From the NCBI GenBank assembly GCA_013298325.1, contig JAAFHJ010000053.1, forward strand, positions 1-15,804: a stretch of 15,804 bases of DNA, given 5' to 3'. A program made the translations under genes and the position numbers. Shown here in pieces: positions 1 through 6,586 of this stretch (position 1 is the stretch's first letter; every line of letters begins with the position of its first letter). The DNA is from Myxococcales bacterium. GTDB taxonomy: Bacteria; Myxococcota_A; Polyangia; Polyangiales; Polyangiaceae. The notes below the pieces were generated by a model. The model saw nothing but the letters and a program-made list of their open reading frames with translations, was not told where the DNA came from and did no database searches.

Positions 1-727
1 GGAAGAGGTTTGAGTGGGAGCCGGTGAGGCCGGGGTGGACCGTCGGGCGCCGGCCCGATTCCATCCCGCGCGTGACCGCCGCACGAGCCCACGCGGCGCC
101 GGTCCATCCGAGGAGCGACGTGAGGACCGGATCGCGACCGCCAGCACCCAGGAGTGACCAAGCATCTTCTTGAAAACACTCGGGAATTGCTGATAGCTCC
201 GGCGGCGGATTCTCCAAGAGCCAGGCAACTTGGTCCCGGTTGGGGGCGCCGACCACCATCAAGACGTCGAGGGCGCGCCATGCGAGATCGAAGCGCTCGA
301 CGGCAACGGCAAACCCATAGAGCTCTTTGTAGACGCTCGGCTCAAACGGCGTCGACCACGCCCGGCGGAGAATGCGTGCATACTCCATCTGTTCCGGCGA
401 GACGGAAGTGGCGTTGAGCTGCATCGCCGGCAATTTTGCGGGTGGTGGCAACGCCACGTCCGCAGCGGCGAGCGGCTCCGGATCGGGCTCCACATCGAAT
501 TCCACCTCTTCGGGGAGGGCGGCGAAGGGGGGCGGCGGCATGGTCGGCGCCGGGGGGCGGATGCGGATCGGCGCCGTGGCGATGTCGTCGTCGTCGTCGT
601 CAATCGGCGAAAACGGCAGCACCGCCGCCGGTCTCAGGAGAGGGCGCAACGGCCGCGGCACCGGGCGGGGAACGGGCGCCTTCGCCGGGGCAGTCGCAGC
701 GGGGGGATGTTTCGGGTCCAGCGTCAC
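1..727 (-). CDS. Pro/Asp-rich protein of unknown function, 3' end outside window
   Basis: The minus-strand frame with codons ending at 727, 541 and so on has no stop down to base 1, so the gene continues past the left edge. It reads as real protein. A Pro/Ala/Arg-rich N-terminal segment is followed by six Asp in a row, then Pro/Glu-rich linker, then an ordered helical part with segments such as MEYARILRRAW, ERFDLAWRALDVLMVVGAP and QEDAWSLLGAG. The ordered part looks helical and TPR-like. From memory it resembles C-terminal regions of large myxobacterial TPR proteins, but this is a weak inference. No signal peptide is visible. The start is uncertain: GTG at 727 gives MTLDPKHPP and has no clear ribosome binding site, while ATG at 541 is the first ATG in frame. 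It is transcribed divergently from the isc operon. Confidence 0.72.
   Translation of the reverse strand, partial: MTLDPKHPPAATAPAKAPVPRPVPRPLRPLLRPAAVLPFSPIDDDDDDIATAPIRIRPPAPTMPPPPFAALPEEVEFDVEPDPEPLAAADVALPPPAKLPAMQLNATSVSPEQMEYARILRRAWSTPFEPSVYKELYGFAVAVERFDLAWRALDVLMVVGAPNRDQVAWLLENPPPELSAIPECFQEDAWSLLGAGGRDPVLTSLLGWTGAAWARAAVTRGMESGRRPTVHPGLTGSHSNLF
584..601. repeat. (GTC)6 trinucleotide tract, six Asp codons
   Basis: Six tandem GTC units on the plus strand read as six GAC (Asp) codons in the minus-strand gene that covers this region. The tract lies in the linker between the Pro-rich N-terminus and the ordered domain. Confidence 0.8.
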
Positions 728-799
728 CGCGGGGAAGATACACAGGTTACGCCTCCGCGTCCGCGACGACCGGCCTCCGCGCGACGTGTGACTTCCCTC

Positions 800-829
800 T
801 TGACGCTGCGGGACCGGCGGGCCTACACG
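800..829 (+). promoter_or_regulatory. Weak candidate promoter for the isc operon
   Basis: TTGACG (800-805) matches a sigma-70 -35 box in five of six bases. With an 18-nt spacer it is followed by TACACG (824-829), a poor -10 box with three matches. It lies just upstream of the dyad at 836-851 and about 70 nt before the merR-like start. This is a guess from pattern and position only. Confidence 0.25.
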
Positions 830-835
830 GCAGTA

Positions 836-851
836 ACCCTTACGCAAGGGT
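836..851. promoter_or_regulatory. Perfect 6-4-6 dyad, candidate operator
   Basis: ACCCTT (836-841), ACGC, AAGGGT (846-851) form a perfect inverted repeat 46 nt upstream of the merR-like ATG, in the divergent intergenic region. MerR-family proteins bind dyads with ACC..GGT ends, so autoregulation by the adjacent gene is plausible. The dyad sits just downstream of the weak -10 candidate rather than between a -35 and a -10, so it does not show the classical MerR promoter geometry. As RNA it could form only a short hairpin. Confidence 0.45.
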
Positions 852-897
852 GAGAGTGGCGCCGCCTGGTGCCTCCCCACCCCCGCCGGAAACCCCG

Positions 898-1446
898 ATG
901 CCCCCCCGCCTTCCCCTCCTATCCGATGCCGTTAGCGCCGCAGAGTCTCTTCTGCAAGTAGGCGATCTTGCGCGCGAAACGGGGAAGACGGTCCGCGCGA
1001 TCCATCTCTACGAGGAGCTCGAACTCCTCCGCCCGGCCGGCCGCTCGAAGGGGCGCTACCGTCTGTATGCTCGGGATGCACTCGTGCGGATTCGGTGGAT
1101 TTCCAAGCTTCAAGACCTCGGCCTTTCCCTCTCGGACATTCAGACGATTGTTCGCGAATGGGAAGCGGCCGGTAGTGCCAACTTCGCGACCGAAAAGATG
1201 CGGGTTGTTTACGCAGCGAAGCTCGCAGAGACCAAGACTCAAATCGAGAAACTTCGCGCTCTTGAACGCGAACTAGGTGCGAGTCTCGACTATTTGTCGA
1301 CTTGCGGCGACGTCTGCGAGCCGGCTCGGCTCCTCTCCGACTGCAAAAGCTGCGACTTGCACGCCCATCACAGCGACGCTCACGAATGCCACGCATCGAA
1401 GCCGATTCCTGAGCTTGTTCTCGGGTTTCGCGCACACCCCCTCTGA
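898..1446 (+). CDS. MerR-family regulator with Cys/His-rich tail, first gene of isc operon
   Basis: This 182-residue protein has an N-terminal MerR winged helix-turn-helix at about 19-88 (VGDLARETGKTVRAIHLYEE, then GRYRLY and a LGLSLSDIQ helix). A long dimerisation coiled coil follows at about 96-132. The C-terminal tail has five Cys (136, 140, 149, 152, 164) and several His (155, 157, 158, 162, 165). MerR proteins sense metals, drugs or redox state, and SoxR of this family binds a [2Fe-2S] cluster through four Cys; the Cys spacing here (x3, x8, x2, x11) is different. ATG 898 has GGAAA five nt upstream. The frame is open further upstream, but that part is arginine/proline-rich noise. Its TGA lies 10 nt before iscS, in the place where IscR stands in enterobacteria, so the inferred role is Fe-S or metal control of this operon. 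The ligand is unknown. Confidence 0.9.
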   Translation: MPPRLPLLSDAVSAAESLLQVGDLARETGKTVRAIHLYEELELLRPAGRSKGRYRLYARDALVRIRWISKLQDLGLSLSDIQTIVREWEAAGSANFATEKMRVVYAAKLAETKTQIEKLRALERELGASLDYLSTCGDVCEPARLLSDCKSCDLHAHHSDAHECHASKPIPELVLGFRAHPL

Positions 1447-1449
1447 GGA
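1445..1449 (+). promoter_or_regulatory. iscS ribosome binding site overlapping the merR stop
   Basis: GAGGA lies 7 nt before the iscS ATG at 1457 and shares bases with the TGA stop of the upstream regulator. This supports ATG 1457 over the longer open frame that reaches back to 1277, and suggests the two genes are translated from one mRNA. Confidence 0.6.
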
Positions 1450-1456
1450 TTCCCCC

Positions 1457-2680
1457 ATGGCGCTCTCGTTCCCCATCTTCATGGACTATCACTCCACGAC
1501 GCCGGTCGATCCGCGTGTCCTTGAAGCGATGCTCCCGTACTTTACGCAAAAGTTTGGGAATGCGGCGAGTCGCAACCACGCCTATGGATGGGTCGCAGAA
1601 GAAGCGGTTGACCACGCCCGTGAGCGAATTGCGAAGTTGGTCGGCGCCCAGAGTGAGAAGGAAATCGTCTTCACTTCTGGGGCAACCGAGTCGAACAACC
1701 TCGCATTGAAGGGGGTCGCCGAGTTCTACAAGGACAAGGGGAACCACATCATCACGACGGTCCTCGAGCACAAGGCCGTCCTCGATACCTGCAAGCGCCT
1801 CGAAGCGGAGGGCTTCCGCGTCACCTACCTCCCCGTCGCGAAAGACGGCCGCGTCGACCCCGACGACGTCAAGAAGGCGATTACCGACCAGACGATCCTC
1901 GTCTCGGTGATGTTCGCCAACAACGAAATCGGCACCGTCCAGCCGCTCGCAGAAATTGGCAAAATTACGCGGGAAAAAGGCGTACTTCTCCACACCGATG
2001 CCGTCCAGGGCCTTGGGAAAGTCCCCTTCGATGCCCAGGCGATGAACGTCGATCTAGCGAGCATCACGGCCCACAAAATGTACGGTCCGAAGGGGGTCGG
2101 CGCCCTCTTCGTCCGCCGCTCAAAGCCGCGCGTGCGCCTCGTTGCCCAGATGGACGGCGGCGGTCACGAGCGCGGAAATCGTTCGGGGACCCTCAATGTT
2201 CCCGGGATTGTTGGCTTCGGGAAAGCGGCACAGATCATGAGCGAAGAGGGCGAGGCCGATTCGGCCAAGATCCTCGCGCTCCGGGAACGCCTCCACAAGA
2301 AGATCACCGGCTCCCTCGATGAAGTGCATTTGAACGGCTCGGTTCGTGACCGCCTCCCGGGGAACCTGAACCTCTCGTTCTCCTTCGTCGAAGGGGAAGC
2401 GATGATGATGGCGATCAAGGACGTCGCCGTCAGCTCCGGCTCCGCATGCACATCGGCGAGCCTCGAGCCCTCCTATGTACTCCGCGCCCTCGGCGTCGGC
2501 GATGAGCTTGCTCACTCGAGTATTCGCTTCGGACTCGGCCGTTTCAATACGGAAGAGGAGGTCGACTTCGTGGCGAACCTGGTCATCGACAAGGTCCAAA
2601 AGCTTCGCGACATGTCTCCGCTGTACGAAATGTTCAAAGAAGGAATTGACCTTAATTCGGTCCAGTGGACGGCCCACTGA
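1457..2680 (+). CDS. iscS: Cysteine desulfurase IscS
   Basis: This cytosolic PLP enzyme converts L-cysteine to alanine and passes the sulfane sulfur to IscU and other acceptors. The 407 residues compare well with 404 in E. coli IscS. Visible landmarks are the N-terminal YHSTTPVDPRV segment, SGATESNN (74-81), His105 in LEHKAVLD, the PLP lysine Lys207 in ITAHKMYGPKG, the HERGNRSGT segment and the sulfur-carrying loop Cys331 in SSGSACTSASLEPSYVLRALG. The ending SVQWTAH resembles the group I IscS terminus that contacts IscU. The Cys331 loop is long and of the IscS/NifS type, not SufS. Start ATG 1457 gives the family N-terminus MALSFPIFMDYHST. The next gene, iscU, begins 46 nt later. Confidence 0.98.
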   Translation: MALSFPIFMDYHSTTPVDPRVLEAMLPYFTQKFGNAASRNHAYGWVAEEAVDHARERIAKLVGAQSEKEIVFTSGATESNNLALKGVAEFYKDKGNHIITTVLEHKAVLDTCKRLEAEGFRVTYLPVAKDGRVDPDDVKKAITDQTILVSVMFANNEIGTVQPLAEIGKITREKGVLLHTDAVQGLGKVPFDAQAMNVDLASITAHKMYGPKGVGALFVRRSKPRVRLVAQMDGGGHERGNRSGTLNVPGIVGFGKAAQIMSEEGEADSAKILALRERLHKKITGSLDEVHLNGSVRDRLPGNLNLSFSFVEGEAMMMAIKDVAVSSGSACTSASLEPSYVLRALGVGDELAHSSIRFGLGRFNTEEEVDFVANLVIDKVQKLRDMSPLYEMFKEGIDLNSVQWTAH

Positions 2681-2726
2681 ACGCTCCTTCTTTCGCCCTT
2701 TTTCCTCTGATTCGGAAGTCAATACC

Positions 2727-3137
2727 ATGGCCTACAGCGACAAAGTCATCGAGCACGCCGAAAACCCCCGCAACGTCGGCACGTTAAACAAAGACGACGA
2801 CAGCGTCGGCACCGGTCTCGTCGGCGCGCCGGCGTGCGGCGACGTGATGCGCCTGCAGATCAAGGTGGGCGAGAACGGCGTCATTGAGGACGCGAAGTTC
2901 AAGACCTTTGGCTGCGGCTCCGCGATCGCATCTTCCTCGCTCGCCACCGAGTGGATCAAAGGCAAGAGCATCGACGAAGCGGAAGCGATCAAGAACAGCG
3001 ACATCGTCGCTGAATTGAACCTTCCGCCGGTAAAGATTCACTGTTCCGTGCTCGCCGAAGACGCCATCAAAAGCGCGATCGCCGACTATCGGGCGAAGCA
3101 GGCCGCGAAGAAGGCGGTCACCGAGGGGGCCAAGTGA
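2727..3137 (+). CDS. iscU: Fe-S cluster scaffold IscU
   Basis: This 136-residue scaffold is where [2Fe-2S] clusters form before transfer to apoproteins. The three ligand cysteines are present: Cys37 (GAPACGDVM), Cys63 (FGCGSAIASSS) and Cys106 (KIHCSVLAEDAIK). Asp39, which favours cluster release, and His105 are also kept. LPPVK at 99-103 is the motif bound by the chaperone HscA, whose gene lies downstream. ATG 2727 (MAYSDKVIEHAENPRNVG) is the family start and has GGAAG 8 nt upstream. A Lys/Ala-rich tail of about ten residues extends the C-terminus. The stop overlaps the iscA start by four bases (GTGA). Confidence 0.98.
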   Translation: MAYSDKVIEHAENPRNVGTLNKDDDSVGTGLVGAPACGDVMRLQIKVGENGVIEDAKFKTFGCGSAIASSSLATEWIKGKSIDEAEAIKNSDIVAELNLPPVKIHCSVLAEDAIKSAIADYRAKQAAKKAVTEGAK

Positions 3138-3550
3138 ACGCAGCGGAAGCTCTTTCATCAGCTGCTGTTGAAATGGGCCCGCCGGAGAAGCCTACGCCGG
3201 CGACGTTGTCGATTTCGGTGGCGACGTCCGCCATCGAAGCGATCGCGACCCACCTGAAAAAGCGTGGAACTCCGGATGCTTCACTACGGGTCGGCATTCG
3301 TGGTGGCGGATGCAGCGGCTTCTCCTACGTGATCGAATTCCACGATGGTGCGCCGCGGGGCCGCGACAACGTCTACCGCTTCAATGCCGCCGACGGCACT
3401 GCCGTGCAGGTTCTTTGTGATCCGAAGAGCCTTGTCTATTTGAACGGGGCGACGCTCGAGTTCGAAAAAACGCTCATGCGGCAAGGGTTCAAGTGGACAA
3501 ACCCGCAGGAGAAGTCGAACTGCGGCTGTGGGACCAGTTTCTCGGTCTAG
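3134..3550 (+). CDS. iscA: A-type Fe-S carrier protein IscA
   Basis: This HesB/IscA-family carrier takes iron or a cluster from the IscU pathway to target enzymes. The signature cysteines are Cys60 (GGGCSGFSYVIEF) and the Cys130-Gly-Cys132 pair (NCGCGTSFSV). The fold motif FKWTNP and the ending SFSV match IscA. At 138 residues it is longer than E. coli IscA (107). About 25 extra residues are at the N-terminus, and a few more lie between Cys60 and Cys130. GTG 3134 is chosen because GAGGGGG (3123-3129) lies just upstream and it gives a GTGA overlap with the iscU stop. Met14 (ATG 3173) is an alternative that would remove part of the extension but has no visible ribosome binding site. Confidence 0.93.
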   Translation: MNAAEALSSAAVEMGPPEKPTPATLSISVATSAIEAIATHLKKRGTPDASLRVGIRGGGCSGFSYVIEFHDGAPRGRDNVYRFNAADGTAVQVLCDPKSLVYLNGATLEFEKTLMRQGFKWTNPQEKSNCGCGTSFSV

Positions 3551-3573
3551 TTCTCCGGAAAGTCGACCCTTCG

Positions 3574-3607
3574 GCGCGGACGCGGCTCTCCCGAGCTGAG
3601 TCCGCGC
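3574..3607 (+). terminator. Strong hairpin between iscA and hscB, no U-run
   Basis: GCGCGGAC (3574-3581) pairs perfectly with GTCCGCGC (3600-3607). Inside, after one G.A mismatch, CGGCTC pairs with GAGCTG (one G.U) around a TCCC loop. The stem is therefore about 14 pairs in the 106-nt iscA-hscB gap, the largest gap in the operon. The following bases (TTCCGTTCTC) are only mildly T-rich. It is therefore more likely a partial terminator, RNase barrier or mRNA-stability element that sets iscSUA against hscBA-fdx output than a full terminator. That role is inference. Confidence 0.6.
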
Positions 3608-3656
3608 TTCCGTTCTCGCCCCCAAAGACCCGTTTGAGCCACCGTTGAGTCCCCCG

Positions 3657-4184
3657 ATGCCTACCCCGTTTGCTCTCTTTGGCCTTCCGGCGACCTTCGC
3701 CCTCGACCTCAAGGTGCTTGAGCGCGCCCAGCGGGAGCTCGGCAAGACGATCCATCCAGATACTGCATCAGACCCGGCGGAACGTCGTGCACTTGCTGAA
3801 CAATCGACGGTAGCAAACGAAGGCTACCGCGCCCTTCGCGACCCGGTCACGCGCGCCGAGCTCCTCTTTCAACTTGCCGGCGTTGCGACCGGCGACGGCC
3901 ACGAGCCGAAGCCGACCGCCGCCTTCCTGATGGACATGCTCGAAAAGCGGGAGGCGCTCGCCGAAGCGCGGACGTCGAAGGACCGAGCGACCGTCGAAGC
4001 ACTCGCCGCCGAGATCCGCACGCAGCGCAACGCCGCCGAAGCGGCCCTTTCCGCGCTCTTTTCCGGCGTCGTCCCTTCCCAGCTGGACGCGCAACCGGCG
4101 CTCGTGCACCTCGGCTCGCTGCGCTACTACCGGCGCTTCCTAGAAGAAGCGACGGCAACGCTCGACGAGTGGGACGACGCCTGA
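3657..4184 (+). CDS. hscB: J-domain co-chaperone HscB
   Basis: This 175-residue co-chaperone (E. coli HscB 171) binds IscU and stimulates the ATPase of HscA. The J-domain is at about 4-75, starting FALFGLPATFALD and carrying the HPD tripeptide at 33-35, followed by the ANEGYRALRDPVTRAELL helix. The C-terminal three-helix IscU-binding domain is at about 86-172 (AFLMDMLEKREALAEA, then LRYYRRFLEEA). The residue after HPD is Thr; E. coli HscB has Lys. ATG 3657 matches the family N-terminus. A TTG at 3645 would add four residues (MSPP) and cannot be excluded, as neither has a strong ribosome binding site. hscA starts 36 nt after the stop. Confidence 0.95.
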   Translation: MPTPFALFGLPATFALDLKVLERAQRELGKTIHPDTASDPAERRALAEQSTVANEGYRALRDPVTRAELLFQLAGVATGDGHEPKPTAAFLMDMLEKREALAEARTSKDRATVEALAAEIRTQRNAAEAALSALFSGVVPSQLDAQPALVHLGSLRYYRRFLEEATATLDEWDDA

Positions 4185-4220
4185 GTTCGAAGCTTGTTTC
4201 GGAAAAGTCGGTAAAAATCA

Positions 4221-6140
4221 ATGATGCTTCTTGATATCTTCGATCCGAAAGCAAAGCCGCGACCGATCGGTATTGATCTCGGAACGACCAACAGCCTCGT
4301 CGCTTACGTGCGTGACGGTCGCCCGGAGACAATCGCCGATTGCGACGGTTCGGCGCTCGTCCCAAGCATTGTGCACTATGCACGCAATGGGGCGGTCATC
4401 GTCGGCGATCGTGCGAAACGCCTCGCCGAGGCGCATCCCCAAGAGACGCTCGTTTCGGTCAAGCGCTTCCTGGGCCGGGGCGCCGACGATCCCGAGACGC
4501 GGCAGCTCGGCCCGTATGCCTTCCTCCCCCGCGAGGCGGAGGGGCCCGACGTCGTTCGCTTCTCGGTGCACGGCAAGGCGATCACGCCCGTCGAGGCGAG
4601 CGCGGAGATCCTACGAAATCTCAAGGAACTCGCGGAAGAAGAGCTTCACAGCGTCGGCGGCGCGGTGATCACCGTCCCCGCCTATTTTGACGACGGTCAG
4701 CGCCAGGCGACGAAGGACGCTGCCAAGCTCGCCGGCCTTCGGGTGCTCCGCCTCGTCAACGAGCCGACGGCGGCGGCGCTCGCGTACGGCCTCGACGCCA
4801 AACGGGACGGGCTCTTCGCCGTCTACGACTTCGGCGGCGGCACCTTTGACGTGACCGTCCTCGTCCTCGACGACGGAGTGTTTCAGGTCAAATCGACGGG
4901 TGGCGACAGCGCGCTCGGTGGCGACGACATGGACCGCCTCCTCGCGGACGAGCTTGCAACGGCGTTTGGCCTCACGGAAGAAGTTCGTAAGAAGCCGGCG
5001 GTGGTTCGCGTCCTTCTCGATTTGGCACGCGCGACGAAACATCGTTTGACGGACGCCGAGACGGTGACCGTTCCAAACCCCTTTGTCGACGCACCGGCGA
5101 GCGCCGCGACGGTGACCCGCGATCGCTTCGACGTGCTCGTCAAGCCGCTCCTGGAGCGCACGGGAAAGGCCTGTCGGCGTGCGGTCCGCGACGCCGGCGT
5201 TGAGGTCGCCGAGCTCGATGGCGTCATTCTCGTCGGCGGCTCGACCCGCGTCCCCTACGTGCGGACCTACGTCGAGGCCCTCTTTGGGCAGGCCCCCTTG
5301 GGGGACATCGATCCCGACCAGGTCGTCGCCCTTGGCGCCGCTCTCCAGGCCCATCAGCTCGAAGGGGAGGGGGAGAAGGAAGAGATTCTTCTCCTCGACG
5401 TCCTCCCGCTGTCGCTCGGCATCGAAGTCGGTGGCGGCGTCGTTGACAAGATTCTGCCTAGAAACACTACAATTCCAACGGCTTCCAAGTCGGTCTACAC
5501 CACCCAGGAAGACGGCCAGACCGGCTTCGTCTTGCACGTCGTCCAGGGGGAGCGCGAAATCGCGAGCGATTGCCGGAGCCTCGCCACGTTCACGCTCGCC
5601 GGGATCCCGCCGATGGCGGCGGGAATGGCCCGCCTCGAGGTCACGTTCCGCGTCGATGTCGATGGCCTCCTGACCGTCGAAGCGCGCGAGCAGACGACGG
5701 GGAAAGTGCAGCATGTTGACGTGAAGCCGAGCTACGGCCTCGACGACGAGACCGTTGAGAAAATGCTCCTGGACGCCCTCGACCATGGAGAGGCCGACCT
5801 CCAGTTGCGTCGGCTTCTCGAGAATCGGGTCGAGGCCGGGCGCCTTGCAAAAGCGACCCAGAAGGCGATTGTCGTCGATGTCGACCTCCTTGAAGCCGGC
5901 GAAAAAGAGACGATTGAAGCGGCGCTCACCGCACTCATTGCCTCGGCAGCCGGCGAAGACGCTGCGAAGATCAAATTTCGCATGGACGAACTCGACGCGG
6001 CGACAAAGGGCTTCGCAGCAGCCCGCATGAATCGGGCAATTGCGACCGCAATTGCTGGAAAAGACGTCGGATCTATCGAGGCGACCGTGGAAGCGGCCCT
6101 CGGCATCGAAGAGGCGCATGCGCGCCACGGAGCACGGTAA
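4221..6140 (+). CDS. hscA: Hsp70-type chaperone HscA
   Basis: This specialised Hsp70 uses ATP to drive cluster transfer from IscU; its 639 residues compare with 616 in E. coli. The nucleotide-binding domain spans about 15-378 with phosphate-1 IDLGTTNS (18-25), YFDDGQRQATKDAA near 155, NEPTAAALAYG (180-190), phosphate-2 DFGGGTFDVT (203-212) and the adenosine motif VGGSTRVPYV near 338. The linker EEILLLDVLPLSLGIE leads to a substrate-binding domain from about 390 to 540 and a helical lid. It carries IPTASKSVYTT and the C-terminus lacks the DnaK EEVD-like tail. The HscA assignment rests on context (hscB before, fdx after, LPPVK in IscU) and on the N-terminus MLLDIFDPK. Two consecutive ATG codons (4221 and 4224) make the exact start uncertain by one residue. 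Confidence 0.97.
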   Translation: MMLLDIFDPKAKPRPIGIDLGTTNSLVAYVRDGRPETIADCDGSALVPSIVHYARNGAVIVGDRAKRLAEAHPQETLVSVKRFLGRGADDPETRQLGPYAFLPREAEGPDVVRFSVHGKAITPVEASAEILRNLKELAEEELHSVGGAVITVPAYFDDGQRQATKDAAKLAGLRVLRLVNEPTAAALAYGLDAKRDGLFAVYDFGGGTFDVTVLVLDDGVFQVKSTGGDSALGGDDMDRLLADELATAFGLTEEVRKKPAVVRVLLDLARATKHRLTDAETVTVPNPFVDAPASAATVTRDRFDVLVKPLLERTGKACRRAVRDAGVEVAELDGVILVGGSTRVPYVRTYVEALFGQAPLGDIDPDQVVALGAALQAHQLEGEGEKEEILLLDVLPLSLGIEVGGGVVDKILPRNTTIPTASKSVYTTQEDGQTGFVLHVVQGEREIASDCRSLATFTLAGIPPMAAGMARLEVTFRVDVDGLLTVEAREQTTGKVQHVDVKPSYGLDDETVEKMLLDALDHGEADLQLRRLLENRVEAGRLAKATQKAIVVDVDLLEAGEKETIEAALTALIASAAGEDAAKIKFRMDELDAATKGFAAARMNRAIATAIAGKDVGSIEATVEAALGIEEAHARHGAR

Positions 6141-6146
6141 TCAAAC

Positions 6147-6515
6147 ATGGCTAAGCTGATTTTCCGGGCGACCGGACTCGACACCGTCTGGGAAACCGAA
6201 GCGGCGGTCGGCACCAATCTTCTGAAGGCGGCGCAGGCGATCGATGCACCGGAAGGGTACGCCTGCGGCGGCGTATGCGCCTGCTCGACGTGCCACCTCT
6301 ACGTGCTCCGAGGCGGCCATTTGCTGTCCGAGATTGAGGACGAAGAGAACGACATCCTCGACAAGGCCTTCGACGTCCGCGCCACGTCGCGCCTCGGCTG
6401 TCAGTCGATCATCACGAAAGACGGCGAGATCGAAGTGATGATCACCCGCGAGAGCTTGCAGGCCTTCGAGAACGAGCATCCCGAGCACCGGGGCGAGTTT
6501 ATCAAACGCGGCTAA
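6147..6515 (+). CDS. fdx: [2Fe-2S] adrenodoxin-type ferredoxin of the ISC pathway
   Basis: This 122-residue ferredoxin supplies electrons for reducing sulfur and coupling clusters on IscU. Cluster ligands are Cys40, Cys46 and Cys49 in ACGGVCACSTCH, plus Cys85 in SRLGCQSII, the C-x5-C-x2-C-x35-C spacing of ISC ferredoxins. The extra Cys44 between the first two is also seen in E. coli Fdx. An acidic IEDEENDILDKAFDV helix matches the partner-binding surface. The C-terminus is slightly longer than in E. coli (about ten residues). ATG 6147 starts 6 nt after the hscA stop. It is the last gene of the operon: no iscX-like frame follows and a terminator begins 23 nt later. Confidence 0.97.
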   Translation: MAKLIFRATGLDTVWETEAAVGTNLLKAAQAIDAPEGYACGGVCACSTCHLYVLRGGHLLSEIEDEENDILDKAFDVRATSRLGCQSIITKDGEIEVMITRESLQAFENEHPEHRGEFIKRG

Positions 6516-6538
6516 TTCGGCTCCAAAAACAGGAAAAG

Positions 6539-6572
6539 CTCCCCGTAAACGAACGGGGAGTCTTTCTTTTTT
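6539..6572. terminator. Bidirectional intrinsic terminator, isc operon / hydrolase gene
   Basis: CTCCCCGT (6539-6546) and ACGGGGAG (6553-6560) form a perfect 8-bp stem with an AAACGA loop. On the plus strand TCTTTCTTTTTT follows directly (6561-6572). On the minus strand the bases after the stem read CTTTTCCTGTTTTT, also U-rich. The genes on both sides converge here, so the element should end both transcripts. Confidence 0.9.
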
Positions 6573-6586
6573 GGCCGCAGCTTCCG

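Noticed and set aside
436..897. Upstream in-frame extension of the MerR-type gene
   Set aside because: The extension is Arg/Pro/Gly-rich without domain features and runs opposite the left-edge minus-strand gene.
4611..6128. 505-codon minus-strand frame opposite hscA
   Set aside because: It has no recognisable motif and lies fully opposite a clear Hsp70 gene; high GC leaves long antisense frames open.
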